Assembly: GCF_018919175.1 (NCBI RefSeq)
Contig: NZ_JAHLQL010000001.1
Coordinates: 1,364,001-1,428,000 of the forward strand
Length of the DNA: 64,000 nucleotides
From: Clostridium simiarum
GTDB lineage: Bacteria; Bacillota; Clostridia; Clostridiales; Clostridiaceae
Direction: 5' to 3'
Under the pieces are notes generated by a model that was not told the origin of the DNA, did not search any database, and was given only the letters and a program-made list of their open reading frames with translations. Positions 45,379 to 54,341 of this stretch are shown one piece after another. A program made the translations under genes and the position numbers. How positions within the stretch are numbered: the stretch's first letter is position 1; the number at the start of each line of letters is the position of its first letter.

Positions 45379-46746
45379 TTATTTTATTAATCCTATAGAA
45401 TAGAAGAATATTATAACTAAAAGTACAGGAGAAATATATCTTATTAAAAAATAATACAAACTAATTACTTTTTTATTATTTAAAGTTCCCTCATTAGATA
45501 GTTCATCTACAATATTTTCTTTCTTATTATAATATGCTACTAATATGGCTACCAAAAATCCTCCAATAGGCATAAGAATATTTGAAGAAACATAATCAAA
45601 TATATCAAAAATTTTCTTACCTAAAATACTTATTCCACCTAAAATACTTTGTCCATCAGCTGATAAAGTAGCAAAAACTCCAACAACCATTATAATTAAA
45701 GCATTTATAATAACAGCTTTCTTCCTACTCATTGACTTTTCCTCTGTATGGTATGCAATTAATACTTCCATCATAGACATCATAGCTGTAGTAGCAGCTA
45801 TAGAACTTAATAAGAAAAATGCTACTAATAATATGTTTCCAAAAGGAATTTTAGAAAATACTAATGGTATAGTTAAAAATAATAATCCTGGTCCTGATTC
45901 TGGTGTTAATCCAAAGGAAAATACTGCTGGGAAAATAGCAATTCCCGCCAATATGGAAACTAGGGTATCAGACAAAGCTACCTTTATAGATGTACCTATC
46001 ATATTGTTATCCTTTGTAAAATAACTACTATAAGTAACCATGGTTCCCATACCAAGAGATAATTTAAAAAAGGATAATCCTAGAGCAACCAAAAATGCAT
46101 CTTTAGTTAACTTTGAAAAGTCAGGTTTAAATAAAAACTTAAATCCCTCAGCTGCGCCTGGAAGAGTTACAGCTCTTATATCGCAGATAATTATTAAAAT
46201 AAATAATAATGGCATAAGGGTTTTTGTAAATTTTTCTATTCCCTTTCCTACCCCTAAAAATATTATCAAAGACACCACAATTATTGCGATAAACTGCCAA
46301 ACTATTGGTTCTATGGGTCCTATCATAGTATTAGTGAAAATAGAACTTGCACTAGCTGAATTTATATTATTAAACTCTCCTTTTAATGCTTTAAATACAT
46401 AAGAATACACCCATCCAGCTACGGAGCTATAAAAAAATAAAATTAAATAAGCAGTAATAATTCCTATAGTACCCATGTGTTTCCACTTAGAGTCACCTTT
46501 AATACTTCTTATGGCGCCAATTATATTTTTCTTAGTTTTTCTTCCAATATAAAACTCGCTTATCATTACAGGTAACCCAACAAAAACAATGCATAAAAGA
46601 TATATAAACAAAAAGGCTCCTCCACCATTGCTACCAATTACATAAGGAAACTTCCATATATTCCCAAGACCTACAGCTGAACTTAGTGTAGCAAAAAATA
46701 TTGCAAGTCCCGATGAGAATGATTCTCTCTCTTTCAAATCCTTCAT
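45379..46746 (-). CDS. Sodium-dependent (NSS/LeuT family) amino acid transporter
   Basis: 455 residues with about 11 membrane helices. The first helix has FSSGLAIFFATLSSAVGLGNIWKFPYVIGSNGGGAFLFIYL, the unwound Na+/substrate site of the NSS family. Later helices include LGLSFFKLSLGMGTMVTYSSYF and FFLLSSIAATTAMMSMMEV. It takes up an amino acid with sodium. The upstream T-box reads a Phe codon, so phenylalanine or aromatic amino acids are the likely substrate, like the tryptophan and tyrosine members of this family. The start follows aaaggagagaggtt. It is a single gene with its own terminator. Confidence 0.93.
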   Translation of the reverse strand: MKDLKERESFSSGLAIFFATLSSAVGLGNIWKFPYVIGSNGGGAFLFIYLLCIVFVGLPVMISEFYIGRKTKKNIIGAIRSIKGDSKWKHMGTIGIITAYLILFFYSSVAGWVYSYVFKALKGEFNNINSASASSIFTNTMIGPIEPIVWQFIAIIVVSLIIFLGVGKGIEKFTKTLMPLLFILIIICDIRAVTLPGAAEGFKFLFKPDFSKLTKDAFLVALGLSFFKLSLGMGTMVTYSSYFTKDNNMIGTSIKVALSDTLVSILAGIAIFPAVFSFGLTPESGPGLLFLTIPLVFSKIPFGNILLVAFFLLSSIAATTAMMSMMEVLIAYHTEEKSMSRKKAVIINALIIMVVGVFATLSADGQSILGGISILGKKIFDIFDYVSSNILMPIGGFLVAILVAYYNKKENIVDELSNEGTLNNKKVISLYYFLIRYISPVLLVIIFFYSIGLIK

Positions 46747-46811
46747 AACCTCTCTCCTTTCACTTTTCCATTATTATTACCAAATTATATTTTTAAAATT
46801 TATTAAAACAT

Positions 46812-46857
46812 AAAAAAAGGTACCAAAGATAAAGGGACGAACTTTATCCGTGGTACC
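46812..46857 (-). terminator. T-box regulated terminator of the NSS gene
   Basis: Stem ggtaccaaagataaag (46819-46834) with ctttatccgtggtacc (46842-46857), then seven T on the reverse strand. It shares the T-box ggtacc with the antiterminator. Confidence 0.88.
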
Positions 46858-47045
46858 ACCCTATTGACAGTTAAATTAATTTTTAAATCTCTCTAATCTG
46901 TAACGTAGACATACGACTCAGCTTAATCATTAATATATAATTTTCAGCTTGTAGTTTAGGAACGAACTTCATTGCAAATCTTCACTAATTTCCACCTACC
47001 ATTAGCTCTCTAAAGAATAAATTACAACTACTCCCTCCATCATAA
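46812..47045 (-). ncRNA. T-box leader of the NSS transporter (likely tRNA-Phe)
   Basis: The reverse strand carries agggtggtaccacgg (46848-46862), the T-box sequence. Stem I has gagggagtagttgtaa, agagagc and gtaggtggaa. On the 3' side of the specifier loop, tgaag is followed by TTC (46964-46966) then gttcct, which pairs with ggag of the lower stem. A purine follows the triplet, as is usual. TTC is a Phe codon. The alternative frame GTT (Val) lacks the 3' purine. Confidence 0.9.
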
Positions 47046-47287
47046 CCTTTAAATATAAAATTAAATTTTCACAATTAGTATTTATACATTTTATAATCAA
47101 TTCAATAAATACACAAGTTAATTTAATTCTATTTAATTAAAAGTAATCGTTTATATTGCAATTTTATTATTTTTTACTTGATATTTTGATAGGCTTTACC
47201 TTCTATACTTTACTAAGATATATGTAGTATCCTTTTCCAAAAACATCCTTAATTAAATAAAAAATAGACTCTTACAATTTAAAATTT
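47046..47287. other. Intergenic AT-rich region
   Basis: Upstream of the NSS T-box, presumably containing its promoter. No gene, repeat or RNA is recognised. Confidence 0.5.
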
Positions 47288-48001
47288 CTAAAGTTCTAAC
47301 TTATGTCCATTTATTTTAAACCATTGTTTTTGCTCCTTGTAGTCAGGCATTATAGAGCTTACCAAATTCCAAAAATTTTTAGAGTGATCTTTATAAACCA
47401 TATGACACATCTCATGAAGGATTACATAGTCTATTGCCCTAGGCTCTGCCATTATACATCTCCAGTTAAAAAGTAATCTATTATCATAGGTGCAGCTTCC
47501 CCATCTTCTTTTCTGTTCTTTAACAACTATGTCCTTTGGTTTTTTGCTAAAAATCTTTTCATATTTTTCTGCACTCTGAATTATATAGCTTAAAGCCTGT
47601 TGTCTATACCATAGTTGTAGAACTTTTTTTATCTTATCTTTATTTTTATCTTTAATTCTTACAACTATATTATCTTCTTCTATATACACTTCAGATTTTT
47701 TCTTTAAGTTTTCTTCATATATTTTAAGGGTATATTCCTTCCCAAGATATAGTAAACTCTCTCCATCAATAAACTCTTTATTTATTTCTTTATAATCTAT
47801 AGTTTTAAAATAATTTAAATGTTTTAATATCCAATCTCCCTTTTCAATTAACCTATTTATAATCTTATATTTAGGCAACCTATTAGGTGCTCTAACCCTT
47901 ATTTTATCTGGTGGCTCTATACTTATTTCTAGCGTTTTTCTCTTACTATATATTATTTCAAATTCTATCTCTTCGTTCTTATATATAAATTTATCTTTCA
48001 T
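47288..48001 (-). CDS. YgjP-type (DUF45) zinc metallopeptidase-like protein
   Basis: 237 residues. The N-terminal half is a beta-rich wedge domain (KRKTLEISIEPPDKIRVRAPNRLPKYKI). The C-terminal half has the family signature RRWGSCTYDNRLLFNWRCIMAEPRAIDYVILHEMCHMVYKDHSKNFW, including the HEMCH zinc motif and a following His/Phe-Trp. Family members are called M48-like or UTP pyrophosphatase-like, with poorly defined substrates. It is soluble with no signal peptide. ATG start. It lies downstream of the DUF255 gene on the same strand, ~85 nt apart. Confidence 0.9.
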   Translation of the reverse strand: MKDKFIYKNEEIEFEIIYSKRKTLEISIEPPDKIRVRAPNRLPKYKIINRLIEKGDWILKHLNYFKTIDYKEINKEFIDGESLLYLGKEYTLKIYEENLKKKSEVYIEEDNIVVRIKDKNKDKIKKVLQLWYRQQALSYIIQSAEKYEKIFSKKPKDIVVKEQKRRWGSCTYDNRLLFNWRCIMAEPRAIDYVILHEMCHMVYKDHSKNFWNLVSSIMPDYKEQKQWFKINGHKLEL

Positions 48002-48085
48002 AATTCCCCTCTAAGCTTAGATAATCATAGATATCTTAGAGTGTCTATGTACATTCTACACAGTACGGTTAAAATATCTATAAAT

Positions 48086-49891
48086 TTATTTTAACTGAAA
48101 ACTATAATATAAGAAAGCACTAAGAATTTTTGAATGAGCCTGTGGTATTCCCTCTATTGATTTACCAAAGGTTCTAAATATCTGTTCTGCTTTTTCTTTT
48201 AATTTTCTATCCCCTGCAATTTCATAGAGTTTTAGCATATTCATAGTTGCCACACTATTACCTGAAGGTATAGCTCCATCGTAAATATCTTTTGGTCTTA
48301 AAATAAGTTCTTCGCTATCCTTTCCATATATAAATAACCCGCCTTTTTCTTCATCCAAAAATAGTTCTATCATCTGTTCATTTAGCACTAAGGCCTTTTC
48401 AATGTGAGAATAATCTTTAGTAGTTTCATAAGCTTCAATAAGAGCCCAAACAATAAAAGCGTAGTCCTCTAGATAGGCAAGATATGCGGATTCTCCCTTT
48501 CTAAATCTCGCAAGTAATCTTCCATCACATCTCTCTAGATTATGAAAGATAAAATCTAAAGCCTTAAGAGCCGCAGTTTTATATTCATTATTATTAAGTA
48601 CTCTAGCTCCATAAGCTAAGGCTGCAATCATAAGTCCATTCCATGATGTCAATATTTTATCATCCTTATGTGGATGTATTCTTTTTTCCCTATGCTTAAA
48701 TAACTTCTCTATTATTTTCTCTAAAGAATTTTTTAACTGCTTTTGTTCAATATCTTCTAATTCCTCTCCAATTAAATTAGGTATATTAGACCCTTCAAAA
48801 TTACCTGTTTTAGATATACCATAGTGATTTACAAAAAGATCTCCCTCTTCCATCTCTAAAGGTTCATATATTTCTGGCCAAGTCCAAAGGTAAAACTTTC
48901 CTTCCACACCCTCTGAATCTGCATCTTCTCCAGAATAAAATCCTCCTTCTGGTGATGTCATATCCCTTAATACATAAGTAAATATTTTCTCCGCCACTTC
49001 CTTATATAGTTCCCCCTTAGTTACTTCATAAGCTTCTAAATAAGTTATAGCTAATAGAGCGTTATCATAAAGCATTTTTTCAAAATGGGGAACTAACCAT
49101 TTTTCATCTACAGAATATCTAGAAAATCCAAAACCTATATGGTCAAAAATTCCTCCCTTGTACATATTATCTAAAGTTGTCTTTACAATATCTAAAGCCT
49201 TATTTTCTCCTTTAACTTTATAATAATTTAAAAGATAGGATAGATTATGTGGCGTAGGAAATTTTGGAGCCCTTCCAAAACCTCCAAATACAGGATCAAA
49301 GGATTTTAGGAAACTTTCATAGGCCTTATTAAATATATCTTCTGGAATCTCTCCGCTTTCATCCTCACTATAGCCTTTTAAACTTTTTACAACCTGATTT
49401 GAGGTAGCTAATACATGCTCCCTATTATTCTTCCAAACCTCATTTATATTTTCTAAAAGCTCCATCAATCCCGGTTGATTATATTTAGGTCTTTTAGGAA
49501 AATATGTGCCTGCATAAAAAGGTTTTTTATCTGGTGTCAAAAACAAATTAAGAGGCCATCCTCCTGCTCCAGTCATAGCTTGACACACAGACATATACAC
49601 ACTATCAATATCTGGTCTTTCCTCCCTATCTACCTTAATAGGAACAAAATAAGCATTTAATAAATAAGCTACTTCTTCATCCTCAAAAGACTCCCTCTCC
49701 ATAACATGGCACCAGTGACAAGTGCTGTAACCTATAGATAAAAATATAGGCTTATCTTCTTTTTTTGCCTTTTCAAAGGCTTCTTCAGACCACGGGAACC
49801 AATCCACTGGATTATAAGCGTGTTGAAGTAAGTATGGTGATTTTTCATTTATTAATCTATTGGTTTTATTATACATTTTCTCTTCTGTCAT
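48086..49891 (-). CDS. YyaL/DUF255 thioredoxin-like plus (alpha/alpha)6-barrel protein
   Basis: 601 residues. The N-terminus ([63 protein letters not shown]) is a thioredoxin-like domain with CHWC at 58-61. The remaining ~430 residues form an N-acylglucosamine-2-epimerase-like helical barrel ([82 protein letters not shown]). This family (YyaL, spermatogenesis-associated protein 20) has unknown enzymatic function. It is slightly shorter than the ~680-residue average but has no break. Confidence 0.9.
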   Translation of the reverse strand: MTEEKMYNKTNRLINEKSPYLLQHAYNPVDWFPWSEEAFEKAKKEDKPIFLSIGYSTCHWCHVMERESFEDEEVAYLLNAYFVPIKVDREERPDIDSVYMSVCQAMTGAGGWPLNLFLTPDKKPFYAGTYFPKRPKYNQPGLMELLENINEVWKNNREHVLATSNQVVKSLKGYSEDESGEIPEDIFNKAYESFLKSFDPVFGGFGRAPKFPTPHNLSYLLNYYKVKGENKALDIVKTTLDNMYKGGIFDHIGFGFSRYSVDEKWLVPHFEKMLYDNALLAITYLEAYEVTKGELYKEVAEKIFTYVLRDMTSPEGGFYSGEDADSEGVEGKFYLWTWPEIYEPLEMEEGDLFVNHYGISKTGNFEGSNIPNLIGEELEDIEQKQLKNSLEKIIEKLFKHREKRIHPHKDDKILTSWNGLMIAALAYGARVLNNNEYKTAALKALDFIFHNLERCDGRLLARFRKGESAYLAYLEDYAFIVWALIEAYETTKDYSHIEKALVLNEQMIELFLDEEKGGLFIYGKDSEELILRPKDIYDGAIPSGNSVATMNMLKLYEIAGDRKLKEKAEQIFRTFGKSIEGIPQAHSKILSAFLYYSFQLK

Positions 49892-49935
49892 ATTATCACG
49901 CTCCCTTCATCTTTTTATCTATATTACTATACCCA

Positions 49936-49967
49936 AAAAAGCCATCAGATATTATCTGGTAGCTTTT
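49936..49967 (-). terminator. Terminator hairpin downstream of the M23 gene
   Basis: Stem aaaagccatcagat (49937-49950) with atctggtagctttt (49954-49967), one wobble and one mismatch, then T on the reverse strand. It is ~250 nt beyond the M23 stop. The bases between hold no gene. Confidence 0.6.
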
Positions 49968-50216
49968 ACTTTTATAGAGAACCTATTTTCCCATTCACGC
50001 TTCCTAAGTGTGTAATAATAAAATTCTTGCTTTTCAATCCAAATACTACTTAAAGAATTAACTATTGTGTATTCTTCCCTTATAAGATTTATTTGATTTC
50101 ATAGATCTATTTAATCCTCCGCTTAACGTGACGTACTAATCTTCTTTCCAAATACTGTTGTTTTTTATTCAGATAACATTTTGCTATTTTAGAAACTTCT
50201 CTCATTTATTATTTTT

Positions 50217-51287
50217 TTATTCTGCATGCACAATTATATTTTCTTCTTGTATTAAGCTAAGCTTATTGCCGGCTACATCTCTTATATTTGAAAAAGAGCA
50301 AGGTAGTCCTCTAGCTGCCATGAAGTCTGGTCCATCCATAAGTTGAAAATGTAAGTGAGGACAATTAGATAATCCTGTATGTCCAACTTTACCTATAACT
50401 TGTCCCTGTTTTACTCTATCACCATTTTTTACAGTTAGACTATCTTTAACCATATGTCCATAAAAAGAATATTCTTCATTGGCATGTTTCAAAACTATAT
50501 AATTTCCACACTGAGCTGCCAATCCATATTTATCTATAAGTAGCTTTCTCTCATTCCAATCCCAAGAAGTAGTCATATTAAAACTGTGATAACAATCTAC
50601 TACCTCACCATCAGCTATTGCAAGTATATCCTTACCATAAACTATATAGTCCTCTTCACACATATTTTCCTTGTAACATAGCTTTTGCTCTGCATTATAC
50701 TGAGCCATGTCAAAAGCAAATTCCATTGAATAATGTTGTCGATGTTCAGGCAAAGTGTTATAATTTCCACAAGTTGAAATGTTACCTTTAAGTGGGAATA
50801 TATATTGATTTTTATTTTTATATTGTACTAGCGGGACTTTCAACTGTTGTATATATTCCTTTCCACATTTAAGATAATTAACCTTTATCACCAGTAAATC
50901 TATAACTTTATCGTATACTATTATGAAGTATTCATTAAATATACCTGTTTCCTGATTTGGTTCCATCTCTATAGAATTTGTATAACATTCAGGGTTCCAA
51001 AACCCCTCTTCACCCAAAAATAATTTAGCCCCAAACCCTTTACCAAGCCAAGCACTATTTTCTGCAAATTCTTTTATAGAATTTGCAAGTGATTTTCCCT
51101 GATATGTAACTTGTTTCACTAAAATATCTGAAGCATATAGCTCAAAATTTATATCTTTTAGTATTACATTTTTACCTGAATCATTTTTAAGTTTTAACCC
51201 ATGTAAAAGGAAATTTGATACTATTTTTCCACCAGTTTCAAGGGCCATATTAATAATAAAATCTATTGGAATTGTATTTATTTGCAT
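50217..51287 (-). CDS. M23 family peptidase-like protein
   Basis: 356 residues. The C-terminal ~190 residues are an M23/LytM domain: YSMEFAFDMAQYN (the HxxxxxD position reads with Asp at FDMA), ILAIADGEVVDC, GNYIVLKHANEEYSFYGHMVKDSLTVKNGDRVKQGQVIGKVGHTGLSNCPHLHFQLM with the HLHF zinc/catalytic pair. The N-terminal ~160 residues are a beta-rich domain of unknown type. There is no signal peptide or membrane helix, unusual for a wall endopeptidase, so it may act on other targets, be released by lysis, or be exported by a noncanonical route. The ATG follows tggggggattata. Confidence 0.85.
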   Translation of the reverse strand: MQINTIPIDFIINMALETGGKIVSNFLLHGLKLKNDSGKNVILKDINFELYASDILVKQVTYQGKSLANSIKEFAENSAWLGKGFGAKLFLGEEGFWNPECYTNSIEMEPNQETGIFNEYFIIVYDKVIDLLVIKVNYLKCGKEYIQQLKVPLVQYKNKNQYIFPLKGNISTCGNYNTLPEHRQHYSMEFAFDMAQYNAEQKLCYKENMCEEDYIVYGKDILAIADGEVVDCYHSFNMTTSWDWNERKLLIDKYGLAAQCGNYIVLKHANEEYSFYGHMVKDSLTVKNGDRVKQGQVIGKVGHTGLSNCPHLHFQLMDGPDFMAARGLPCSFSNIRDVAGNKLSLIQEENIIVHAE

Positions 51288-51598
51288 TATAATCCCCCCA
51301 ACTATATATATTAGATTGTTTTTATTGACTATTAATACTTCGCTTATTTTACCATGGGTTTCACTAATTTCTTAACCTTCTATTTAAATGATATCACTGG
51401 GTATATCAGCGTATCAACCTACAACATTTTTCTGAAATGAAAATGCGCCACTCCATAGTAAGAATTATTACGCTAATATAATTCCACTAATTAGTGATAG
51501 AAATGCAATTTCCATAGCTCCACAGGTAATATTTGCAAAAGACTCCTTATCATTCTTCTATAATATCCACAAAAATCCACTAATCTTCTAAAAGTAAT
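51288..51598. other. Intergenic region
   Basis: About 310 bases between divergent genes. No gene or repeat is recognised here apart from the promoter/operator listed next. Confidence 0.45.
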
Positions 51599-51626
51599 TT
51601 AACATGACATACTGTTGTCATATTAT
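51599..51626 (+). promoter_or_regulatory. Promoter with inverted-repeat operator in the spacer
   Basis: TTAACA (51599-51604), a 16-bp spacer and TATTAT (51621-51626). The inverted repeat ATGACA-N6-TGTCAT (51604-51621) fills the spacer almost exactly, the arrangement of a repressor or MerR-type activator site. The gene starts 36 nt downstream. Confidence 0.5.
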
Positions 51627-51661
51627 GTGTGGTAAAGTAGCGGAAAAGGGAGGTGATATCA

Positions 51662-52195
51662 TTGGCAAATAAAGTTGACAGAATACTTGAAAGTATTAAA
51701 ACAAATACAGGTATTGATGGTTATAATAATATAATAGCAATTTATGGAGTTTTAGATTCGAAGGCAACTCCTAATAAACAAGCAAAATATGTTAAACAAA
51801 TAATGGATGAAATCAAAGAAAATCAAGGTGAATCTGTTGCTGAAAAAGTTATGAAGCCCTGTGGATATCAATGCATTTCCAGTTCAGTCATTAATAAGGC
51901 TAAGAGGTTGTATAAAAAGTCCAGCAATTTAGATGATTTTTTGCAATTACTTAATGAACAGCATATTGGTGGTGGACACCTACATACAAAGGATGGAAGC
52001 ATAATCGGTATGTATAGTTCTTGCTATTGTGGTCTTGCAAAACAAGCTAAGGACATGTCACAAATTTATTGCTATTGTTCAGCAGGATGGTTTGAAAAAC
52101 TGTTCTCATCTGTTTTTGGGTACTCTGTAAAAGTTAGAAAAGTTCAGTCTATCTTGGATGGTTCAGACAAGTGTATATTTGAAATTACTGTTTAG
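51662..52195 (+). CDS. Cys-rich protein of unknown function (possibly V4R-like C-terminus)
   Basis: 177 residues. The N-terminal half is helical (ANKVDRILESIKTNTGIDGYNNIIAIYG). The middle holds KPCGYQCISSS. The C-terminal half has HIGGGHLHTKDGSIIGMYSSCYCGLAKQA, IYCYCSAGWFEKLFSSVFG and KCIFEITV, a pattern that resembles 4-vinyl-reductase (V4R) small-molecule-binding domains with a CxC/GW core. I cannot name the family firmly. The start is TTG, spaced from gggaggtgat. A GTG three codons earlier lies inside the Shine-Dalgarno. The gene is preceded by the operator-like inverted repeat and stands alone between M23 and the btu operon on the opposite strand. Confidence 0.7.
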   Translation: MANKVDRILESIKTNTGIDGYNNIIAIYGVLDSKATPNKQAKYVKQIMDEIKENQGESVAEKVMKPCGYQCISSSVINKAKRLYKKSSNLDDFLQLLNEQHIGGGHLHTKDGSIIGMYSSCYCGLAKQAKDMSQIYCYCSAGWFEKLFSSVFGYSVKVRKVQSILDGSDKCIFEITV

Positions 52196-52224
52196 TTCAA
52201 ATATTTACTATATAAAACATACGA

Positions 52225-52272
52225 TATGTTGTTTGTCAAAACTTTTGGAGCCTTAAAGCCTCAAACAACATA
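52225..52272. repeat. 11-bp inverted repeat in the 3' region of the Cys-rich gene
   Basis: Arms tatgttgtttg (52225-52235) and caaacaacata (52262-52272) with a 26-nt interior, no T-run. It could be an RNA stem of the 3' UTR or an operator. Confidence 0.5.
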
Positions 52273-52387
52273 GAAACTTTACCTTATAAAGCTTATAAAG
52301 ATTATTATGTTTTGTTTATAAAATGTTAAACCATTAAATCCCCAAAGTTGTCTATCCTTTTTTATTGTGTATGCTGTAATTAATTTT

Positions 52388-52425
52388 AAAGTCCTTTATT
52401 AACTTTAAAATTAATAAAGGACTTT
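52388..52425 (+). terminator. Terminator between the Cys-rich gene and btuD
   Basis: 15-bp perfect stem (52388-52402 with 52411-52425), 8-nt loop, then acttttcttttt on the plus side. It lies ~190 nt from the plus gene and 60 nt from the btuD stop on the other strand, and may work in both directions. Confidence 0.85.
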
Positions 52426-52488
52426 TCTTTTTCTATAGTTCAAATTCAATTATAAGTTCTAAAGTTTCATATGACTACAAACTTTTTA

Positions 52489-53274
52489 TCAGATTAAAAA
52501 CTCTACTTTTCTTATAGATTTTCTTGCAGATATTATAGGAGTTTCATACTCATCAATATGTACATTTCCTTCAATACCATACACATCTTTTAGCATTTTT
52601 TCAGTAATTACATCTCTTGGTGCACCAGAACTATGTAAACCTCCTCTTCCATCCATTATAATAATATTATCAGCATATTGTGCAGCAAGATTTAAATCAT
52701 GAAATACAACTAATATCATTAAATTCTTTTTTTCCATTATTAGCCTTAGCAATTCACAAAATTCTAATTGTTTTTGCATATCAAGATTATTAGTAGGCTC
52801 GTCCATCAATAATATCTCTGGATCTTTAGCTAAAGTTTGAGCAATATACACCATCTGTTTTTGTCCACCACTTAACTCTGTTAAATAACGTGAAGATAGA
52901 TTGTCTATGCATAGAGCTTGAAGTATACCCATTACAGTATTTAAGTCCTTATCATCTATTTTCCATGATAAATTTTGTAATCTACCTAAAAGAACAGTTT
53001 CAAGCACTGTTAATTGTGGCGTACCCTCCTCTTCTTGCGGAAGATATACCATAAAACTCGCTATATCACTTTGGCTGTATTCTGATAGCAATTTCTCTTT
53101 ATAATAAATTTCTCCTTTAGGTTTTAGTAATCCAAAAATACATTTCATCAAAGTAGATTTTCCTGCCGCATTTGGTCCTACAATTGCATTTAATCCTGGT
53201 TTTATCTCCAAAGAAATGTTGTCTAAAACCTTGTTTTCTTTATAGTTAAAACTTAAATCTTTTATTTCAATCAC
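52489..53274 (-). CDS. btuD: ABC transporter ATP-binding protein (BtuD/FecE type)
   Basis: 261 residues. Walker A GPNAAGKST (~33-41), Q-loop LPQEEEG, signature LSGGQKQ, Walker B ILLMDEPTNNLD and switch HDLNLAAQY are all present. It powers the FecCD-type permease encoded just upstream. The start is GTG, overlapping the permease stop by 4 nt (GTGA), so the two are coupled. The operon is controlled by a cobalamin riboswitch, so vitamin B12 or another corrinoid is the probable cargo. Iron-siderophore transporters share this family and cannot be excluded on protein sequence alone. Confidence 0.92.
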   Translation of the reverse strand: MIEIKDLSFNYKENKVLDNISLEIKPGLNAIVGPNAAGKSTLMKCIFGLLKPKGEIYYKEKLLSEYSQSDIASFMVYLPQEEEGTPQLTVLETVLLGRLQNLSWKIDDKDLNTVMGILQALCIDNLSSRYLTELSGGQKQMVYIAQTLAKDPEILLMDEPTNNLDMQKQLEFCELLRLIMEKKNLMILVVFHDLNLAAQYADNIIIMDGRGGLHSSGAPRDVITEKMLKDVYGIEGNVHIDEYETPIISARKSIRKVEFLI

Positions 53275-54320
53275 ATGTAATTCCTCCCATTTCTAAAAAT
53301 TAAAACTAGAAAAAAAGGAATTCCAATGAAAGATGTGACAATACCTATAGGAATAATCACACCTGGAATAATGATTTTGCTTATGGTAGATGCTAAGGAT
53401 AAAATTAAAGCTCCTAGTAATGCAGATATAGGAAGTAAAAATCTTTGTTCCTCTCCAACTAACATTCGTGCTAAATGTGGTGCCACTAATCCTATAAATC
53501 CAATTGTACCTACAAAACATATGGCTGTAGCTGAAAGCATTGAAATTAATACTATGGATATTCGTCTTATTTTATAAACGTCTACACCTAAACTTATTGC
53601 TTTACTGTCACTTAAACTTAACGCTGTCAATTTCCATGCATTTTTCGCAAATACAATTAGACATACAGAAAATACAATTGTTGTAATAAGCAACTTTTCC
53701 CAAGTTGTTTTTGTTAAATCTCCGAAAGACCAAAACATAAACCCTTGTAACTCTTGTTCCGTTGCTATGTATTGTAATGACGCTGTTAAAGCATTAAACA
53801 TAAAACTTAAAGCTATTCCAAAGAGTACTATTGTACCTTTTGCAACATGTTTTTTCTTAGTAAATATGTACATTATAGTTGCTACAATCATAGTGCAAAA
53901 AAATGCATTTATTGGTATGGTAAAGTTTGTAAAACTCGGTATAAATCTAACTCCCAAAATCATTCCAGTTGCTGCTCCAAAAGATGCAGCAGAAGAGATA
54001 CCTAATGTATAGGGGCTTGCCATTGGATTTCTCAATATAGTTTGCATTTCACATCCACCTATAGCAAGAGCGGCTCCTACTATTATGGCCATAAGCGCTA
54101 TAGGTAATCTTATTTCCCATACAATTGTTCTTGTTATATCATCAGGCGCTTTTCCTCCTATAGTTTTGAATACCTCTAAAATAGTAAGACCTGAGGAACC
54201 AATTAAAATATTAGCAAAAAATACACCTATAATAGCAATAATCAAAAAACCTAATATTATCTTCTTTCTCTTTATTAAATCTTTATAAATACCTATTGCT
54301 TCTTTATCCTTTGAAATCAT
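53271..54320 (-). CDS. btuC: ABC transporter permease (BtuC/FecCD type)
   Basis: 349 residues, about ten membrane helices, FecCD family. Recognisable features are IRLPIALMAIIVGAALAIGGCEMQTILRNPMASPYTLGISSAASFGAATG near 70-120 and FIGLVAPHLARMLVGEEQRFLLPISALLGA in the ATPase-contact region. It forms the translocation channel for a corrinoid or siderophore. The start at 54320 has ggaggaa upstream, while an ATG four codons earlier overlaps the Shine-Dalgarno. It overlaps btuD by 4 nt and follows the binding-protein gene by ~20 nt. Confidence 0.93.
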   Translation of the reverse strand: MISKDKEAIGIYKDLIKRKKIILGFLIIAIIGVFFANILIGSSGLTILEVFKTIGGKAPDDITRTIVWEIRLPIALMAIIVGAALAIGGCEMQTILRNPMASPYTLGISSAASFGAATGMILGVRFIPSFTNFTIPINAFFCTMIVATIMYIFTKKKHVAKGTIVLFGIALSFMFNALTASLQYIATEQELQGFMFWSFGDLTKTTWEKLLITTIVFSVCLIVFAKNAWKLTALSLSDSKAISLGVDVYKIRRISIVLISMLSATAICFVGTIGFIGLVAPHLARMLVGEEQRFLLPISALLGALILSLASTISKIIIPGVIIPIGIVTSFIGIPFFLVLIFRNGRNYM

Positions 54321-54341
54321 TCCTTCCTCCATATCTTGATT

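Noticed and set aside
46040..46402. Plus-strand open frame opposite the NSS transporter gene
   Set aside because: It lies wholly antisense to a strongly supported gene and has no recognisable domain.
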